Below, in pieces: positions 60,589-64,000 of a stretch of 64,000 nucleotides of DNA. Source of the DNA: Bacteroidetes bacterium UBA7674 (GTDB taxonomy: Bacteria; Bacteroidota; Bacteroidia; Chitinophagales; Chitinophagaceae); contig DLHG01000004.1 in NCBI GenBank assembly GCA_002483105.1, positions 16,579 to 80,578 on the forward strand. Direction: 5' to 3'. Below the pieces are notes generated by a model. It did no database searches. It was not told the origin of the DNA and worked only from the letters and a program-made list of their open reading frames with translations. Within the stretch, counting starts at the first letter, position 1; each line of letters begins with the position of its first letter. The position numbers were made by a program, and so were the translations under genes.

Positions 60589-60622
60589 ACAAAAAAGGCT
60601 GCTCATAATGAGCAGCCTTTTC
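60589..60622 (-). terminator. Terminator of lon
   Basis: AAAAGGCTGCTCA (60593-60605) pairs perfectly with TGAGCAGCCTTTT (60609-60621) around TAA. Read on the minus strand it runs into TTTTTTGTTTTT. Confidence 0.85.
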
Positions 60623-60639
60623 TATTGATATTCAATTAT

Positions 60640-63063
60640 TTATTTTTTTACGAGGGCAAGGTTCAGCACTTGGCTCATTTCTGTAACGTAGTGAAATTTC
60701 ACCCCCTTGATGTACGCTTTGTTGATCTCTTCCACATCCTTCATATTCTGTTCGCAAAGGATAATGTCTTTGATACCGGCACGCTTCGCAGCCAATACTT
60801 TTTCTTTGATGCCGCCGACCGGTAATACTTGGCCGCGCAAGGTTATCTCCCCCGTCATAGCCAGGTAAGGTTTTACTTTGCGTCCTGAGTATGCAGAAGC
60901 CAAAGAAGTAAGCATGGTTACACCTGCGCTCGGCCCGTCTTTAGGCACAGCCCCTTCGGGAACGTGTATATGTACATTAAACTCATCAAATTTCTCTGAT
61001 GGTATCTTGTATTCGGTGCTATGTGCTTTTAAGTATGCTAAGGCAGTGGTGGCACTTTCCTTCATCACATTGCCCAGGTTGCCTGTAAGAGTTAGTCCAC
61101 CCTTGCCTTTGTATAAGCCTGCCTCTATAAAGAGGATATCGCCGCCTACGCTTGTCCATGCCAGGCCGACTGTTACCCCCGGTGGATGTTCTTTGGTATA
61201 GACATCGTTGCTGTATTTAGGTTTGCCCAGTATCTTCTCTACCTGCTCTATGGAGAGCTGTGGCGCAACCTTCTCTTCCATAGCTACCTGGCGGGCCAGG
61301 TTGCGCATAACAGCTGCTGTAAGGCGATCCAGCTCACGAACACCCGACTCGCGTGTATATTCCTGCACCATTTTGTGAATGGTCTTGTCGGGGAACTTGA
61401 TAGCCGTTTTCGTTAAGCCGTGCAGTTCCTTTTGTTTCGGTATCAGGTGGCGCTTGGCTATTTCTATTTTCTCTTCAGCAGAATAGCCTGTTAGTTGAAT
61501 GATCTCCAAACGATCTCGCAAGGCGGGCTGGATATCAGCAAGGCTATTAGCTGTGGCAATGAATAAAACCTTAGAGAGGTCAAATTCCGTTTCCAGGTAG
61601 TTATCGTAAAATGAATTGTTCTGCTCGGGATCAAGAATTTCCAGCAAGGCTGAGCTAGGGTCTCCCCTGAAATCCTTACCCATTTTATCCACCTCATCGA
61701 GGATGAAAACAGGATTGGCTGTCTTTACCTTTCTCAGAGACTGTATGATACGGCCGGGCATAGCACCAATATATGTTTTGCGGTGTCCACGCAATTCACT
61801 TTCATCGTGCAGGCCGCCGAGGCTAAGGCGCACATACTTCCGGTTGATAGCATTGGCAATGCTACGTCCCAGTGACGTCTTACCGATACCCGGAGGGCCT
61901 ACAAAGCAAAGTATAGGCGACTTCATATCACCCTTCAGTTTCAGTACCGCAAGGTATTCCAGGATGCGGTCTTTTATCTTGTCCATGCCATAGTGGTCAT
62001 GGTCCAATACTTTTTGTGCTTTCTTTAAATCATAGCTGTCTTGAGTATAGACATCCCATGGGAGATCAAGCAGCAGATCAAGGTGATTGTAAATAACAGA
62101 ATAGTCGGGTGTGCTGGGGTGCATACGCTCCAGCTTCTGGATACCACGGTTGAAGAGTTCGCGGGCAGGTTCAGACAGCTTTACTTGTTCAGCACGCTTC
62201 TGCATTTCCTTTACTTCGCGCTCATTAGGGTCTCCTCCCAGCTCTTCGCGTATCGACTTCATCTGCTGTTGCAGGAAGTATTCGCGTTGTTGCTTATCAA
62301 TATCCGCACGGGTTTTATTCGTTATTTCATTTTTAAGCTCTACCAGTTGCAGTTCTGATTGGAGTAACTGTAACAAGCGCTCGGCCCGAAGCGTAACATC
62401 ATTTTCTTCCAGCAATGCCTGTTTGTCCTGGAGCTTGGCAGGTAGATTAGAAGCTACAAAGTGCATCAGGAAAGACTGCTGTTCGATGTTCCTCAGCACG
62501 ATGCTGGTTTCGTTCACCATTCCAGCAGACTGCTGGGCGATGCGTTCAGAGTGTTCCTTGATGGAGGCAATCATTGCATCAAAAGAAGGGTTATTCTTCG
62601 GGAAAACATCTTCCAGGTATTTGATTCTAGCAGTATAAAAAGGATCTACCTGTACGATAGATTCGACTTTAAACCTGATCCTACCCATAATGAACACAGT
62701 GATGTTGCCATCGGGCATTTTTATCTGCTTCACTATTTTGGCAAGGGTACCTACCTGGTAGATATCCTCTGGCATAGGGTCTTCAGTATTACCATCCTTC
62801 TGGGCAATAACACCTATCCATTTACCCTGGTTTTGTGCTTCGGTTACAGCCTTTATTGACTTTTCGCGGGCAACTGTAATGGGCAACACTACATTGGGGT
62901 ATAATACTGTATTGCGCAATACTATTATCGGCAACTCATTAGGTAAATTGCCCTTCTCTTCTTCATCCAATTCTTCCTCACCCAGCGGTACGATGGGCAT
63001 GAATTCCATCTCGTGCTCGGGCTGAGCCATTAATATATCTAACATCGACTTCATTTCGGACAT
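60640..63063 (-). CDS. lon: ATP-dependent protease Lon
   Basis: Degrades damaged and short-lived regulatory proteins in the cytoplasm. The 807-residue protein has the substrate-binding N-domain (ELPIIVLRNTVLYPNVVLPI), a long helical linker with the QREYFLQQQMKSIREELG signature, and the AAA+ module with Walker A GPPGIGKTSLG near residue 391 and FILDEVDKMG. The protease domain has its catalytic Ser in PKDGPSAGVTM near 711 and Lys in VLPVGGIKEKVLAA. TATATTTG (63104-63111, minus) is a probable -10-type element. It is divergent from the gene at 63195. Confidence 0.97.
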   Translation of the reverse strand: MSEMKSMLDILMAQPEHEMEFMPIVPLGEEELDEEEKGNLPNELPIIVLRNTVLYPNVVLPITVAREKSIKAVTEAQNQGKWIGVIAQKDGNTEDPMPEDIYQVGTLAKIVKQIKMPDGNITVFIMGRIRFKVESIVQVDPFYTARIKYLEDVFPKNNPSFDAMIASIKEHSERIAQQSAGMVNETSIVLRNIEQQSFLMHFVASNLPAKLQDKQALLEENDVTLRAERLLQLLQSELQLVELKNEITNKTRADIDKQQREYFLQQQMKSIREELGGDPNEREVKEMQKRAEQVKLSEPARELFNRGIQKLERMHPSTPDYSVIYNHLDLLLDLPWDVYTQDSYDLKKAQKVLDHDHYGMDKIKDRILEYLAVLKLKGDMKSPILCFVGPPGIGKTSLGRSIANAINRKYVRLSLGGLHDESELRGHRKTYIGAMPGRIIQSLRKVKTANPVFILDEVDKMGKDFRGDPSSALLEILDPEQNNSFYDNYLETEFDLSKVLFIATANSLADIQPALRDRLEIIQLTGYSAEEKIEIAKRHLIPKQKELHGLTKTAIKFPDKTIHKMVQEYTRESGVRELDRLTAAVMRNLARQVAMEEKVAPQLSIEQVEKILGKPKYSNDVYTKEHPPGVTVGLAWTSVGGDILFIEAGLYKGKGGLTLTGNLGNVMKESATTALAYLKAHSTEYKIPSEKFDEFNVHIHVPEGAVPKDGPSAGVTMLTSLASAYSGRKVKPYLAMTGEITLRGQVLPVGGIKEKVLAAKRAGIKDIILCEQNMKDVEEINKAYIKGVKFHYVTEMSQVLNLALVKK

Positions 63064-63138
63064 TATGTCAATTTTGGTGCTTTTTACGGTAAAAAGCTGT
63101 GGGCAAATATATGGTCAATAGCTATGCCAAAGACAATA

Positions 63139-63159
63139 TGTCTGTAATTTTTACAGACA
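63139..63159. promoter_or_regulatory. Perfect 21-bp palindrome, probable operator
   Basis: TGTCTGTAA, spacer TTT, TTACAGACA: two perfect 9-bp half-sites. It lies 36 bp upstream of ATG 63195 and 76 bp from the lon start, just before a TACCTTTA -10-type element (63172-63179). It would overlap the -33 region of the right-hand gene, as repressor sites do. The regulator is not identified. Confidence 0.7.
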
Positions 63160-63194
63160 TTTGTGTTTACATACCTTTACACAAACAAAAAAAC

Positions 63195-63965
63195 ATGAAG
63201 ATTTTTTTTAAATCGGCCTTATTGCTGACTTTGAGCCTGCTTACTCTTACCAATGACGTGAATGCACAGGAGAAAGATAATACTATGGATAGTGTGAAAC
63301 TCGTGCGCAAAAAACTATACTGGAGCAGCGGGTTGGATATGATGCTTTTTTCGACATCTCAGACAGAAAAGATACTGCCTACTTCTACGGGATTAACACC
63401 TCTAAGATTTACCTACCTACTCAATTTTGGTTTTAACCTGAATTATGATCTTAGTAAAAATGTAGCGCTGTTTACCGGGATAGGATTTAAGAATATCGGC
63501 TTTACAGAGAAATTCACAGCGAATGACAGCACTGTTAAGCGCAGGGTGCTCGCAATAGGTGCGCCGATAGGGATTAAGTTTGGTAACATACGTAAACAGA
63601 AATACGGCTTCATAGGTGCCGGCGGTGATGTGCCTTTTAACTATAAAGAAAAAGGGTACATAAAAAGAGGCAACAAGGATAAGTTCAATGAGTGGTTCAG
63701 CGACCGTACGCCATTGTTCATGCCATATGTATTTGCCGGCATTGCATTTACGCCTGTAACATTAAAGTTCCAGTATTACACAGGTAGTTTCCTGAATACT
63801 AGTTACACAGAATCTGTGACTGTAGGCGGCACAACGGTTAACTATACCCCTTATATGAACTTTGTGAAGAACAATATCATGATGGTGAGTCTTGGTTTTG
63901 ATCTGCGCTATAGCAAGAAAAGCAAAAAGGTTCCTGTGGGTGAGCCTGTGAAGCAAACAATGTAG
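63195..63965 (+). CDS. Probable outer-membrane protein
   Basis: A 256-residue protein with signal peptide MKIFFKSALLLTLSLLTLTNDVNA then QEKDN. The mature part is a run of amphipathic beta-strands (RFTYLLNFGFNLNYDLS, VALFTGIGFKNIGF, YVFAGIAFTPVTLKFQYYTG, IMMVSLGFDLRYSKK). It lacks a terminal aromatic residue, because a short basic tail follows the last strand. ATG 63195 is chosen over earlier in-frame starts because it begins the signal peptide and lies 15 bp after the -10-type element. The function is unknown. A perfect palindrome upstream suggests tight regulation. Confidence 0.75.
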   Translation: MKIFFKSALLLTLSLLTLTNDVNAQEKDNTMDSVKLVRKKLYWSSGLDMMLFSTSQTEKILPTSTGLTPLRFTYLLNFGFNLNYDLSKNVALFTGIGFKNIGFTEKFTANDSTVKRRVLAIGAPIGIKFGNIRKQKYGFIGAGGDVPFNYKEKGYIKRGNKDKFNEWFSDRTPLFMPYVFAGIAFTPVTLKFQYYTGSFLNTSYTESVTVGGTTVNYTPYMNFVKNNIMMVSLGFDLRYSKKSKKVPVGEPVKQTM

Positions 63966-64000
63966 TTCAAAAGTATTGTATAAAAGGAAGAAGGTCCCGG

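Overview
The window looks like a piece of a Bacteroidota chromosome, most likely Chitinophagales/Chitinophagaceae. This is an inference from content: a SprA-type type IX secretion (T9SS) translocon protein, secreted proteins with T9SS C-terminal sorting domains, futalosine-pathway menaquinone genes, the rpmH-rnpA-yidD and acpP-fabF-rnc blocks in Bacteroidota style, and many promoters of the Bacteroidota type (TTTG, about 19 nt, TAnnTTTG). Most genes are housekeeping and most lie on the minus strand. I see no phage, transposase, CRISPR array or rRNA operon.

Layout. 1-0.5 kb: 5' part of a secreted protein. 0.8-1 kb: tRNA-Pro(GGG) and a decayed copy of its 3' half. 1-3.7 kb: a pterin pair (folE plus a PTPS-type synthase) divergent from mqnB-mqnD. 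3.8-9.9 kb: minus-strand run of a sodium/solute symporter, LOG-family protein, O-methyltransferase, LysM glucosaminidase with a very long coiled coil, and hpt. 10-12 kb: outer-membrane protein and GlcD-like oxidase. 12.1-17.1 kb: MBOAT acyltransferase with two AlgJ/AlgX-like partners, one separated from the others by a divergent padR-pspC pair. 17-25 kb: SDR, AraC regulator, tRNA-Ala, lpxB, comA, aroE, DAHP synthase/chorismate mutase. 24.3-24.7 kb: a nest of intergenic repeats around an L,D-transpeptidase remnant. 25-28 kb: rnc, fabF, acpP, a LolD-like ATPase. 28.5-33.4 kb: DUF2795, RidA-like, DUF559, truB, then the phenylacetyl-CoA epoxidase genes paaABCD. 33.6-41.7 kb: sprA and ruvA. 42-46 kb: outer-membrane protein, enoyl-CoA hydratase, lone B12-binding protein, rpmH-rnpA-yidD, paaY, ArsR regulator. 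46.5-49.4 kb: tsaB, ridA, glnS. 49.6-54.9 kb: three tandem paralogous T9SS cargo proteins. 55-60.5 kb: M49 peptidase lipoprotein, a small lipoprotein, and a blaI - DUF6624 - blaR1 operon. 60.6-63.1 kb: lon. The right end is an outer-membrane-type protein behind a perfect 21-bp palindrome.

Functional links. SprA would form the outer-membrane conduit that exports the three glycine-rich cargo proteins. paaABCD, paaY and perhaps the crotonase serve aerobic phenylacetate breakdown. comA may feed sulfonate or sulfonolipid synthesis. The padR-pspC and blaI/blaR1 modules look like envelope-stress sensors. The most unusual observations are: an rnpA frame with no ATG/GTG/TTG start; dispersed GC-rich hairpin repeats that abut or enter gene ends; the tandem cargo paralogs with duplicated terminator flanks; a C-x5-HGH (tetrahydrobiopterin-type) PTPS beside folE; and a BlaI-type operon carrying an extra secreted DUF6624 protein. 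I did not find a convincing new defence or mobile system.
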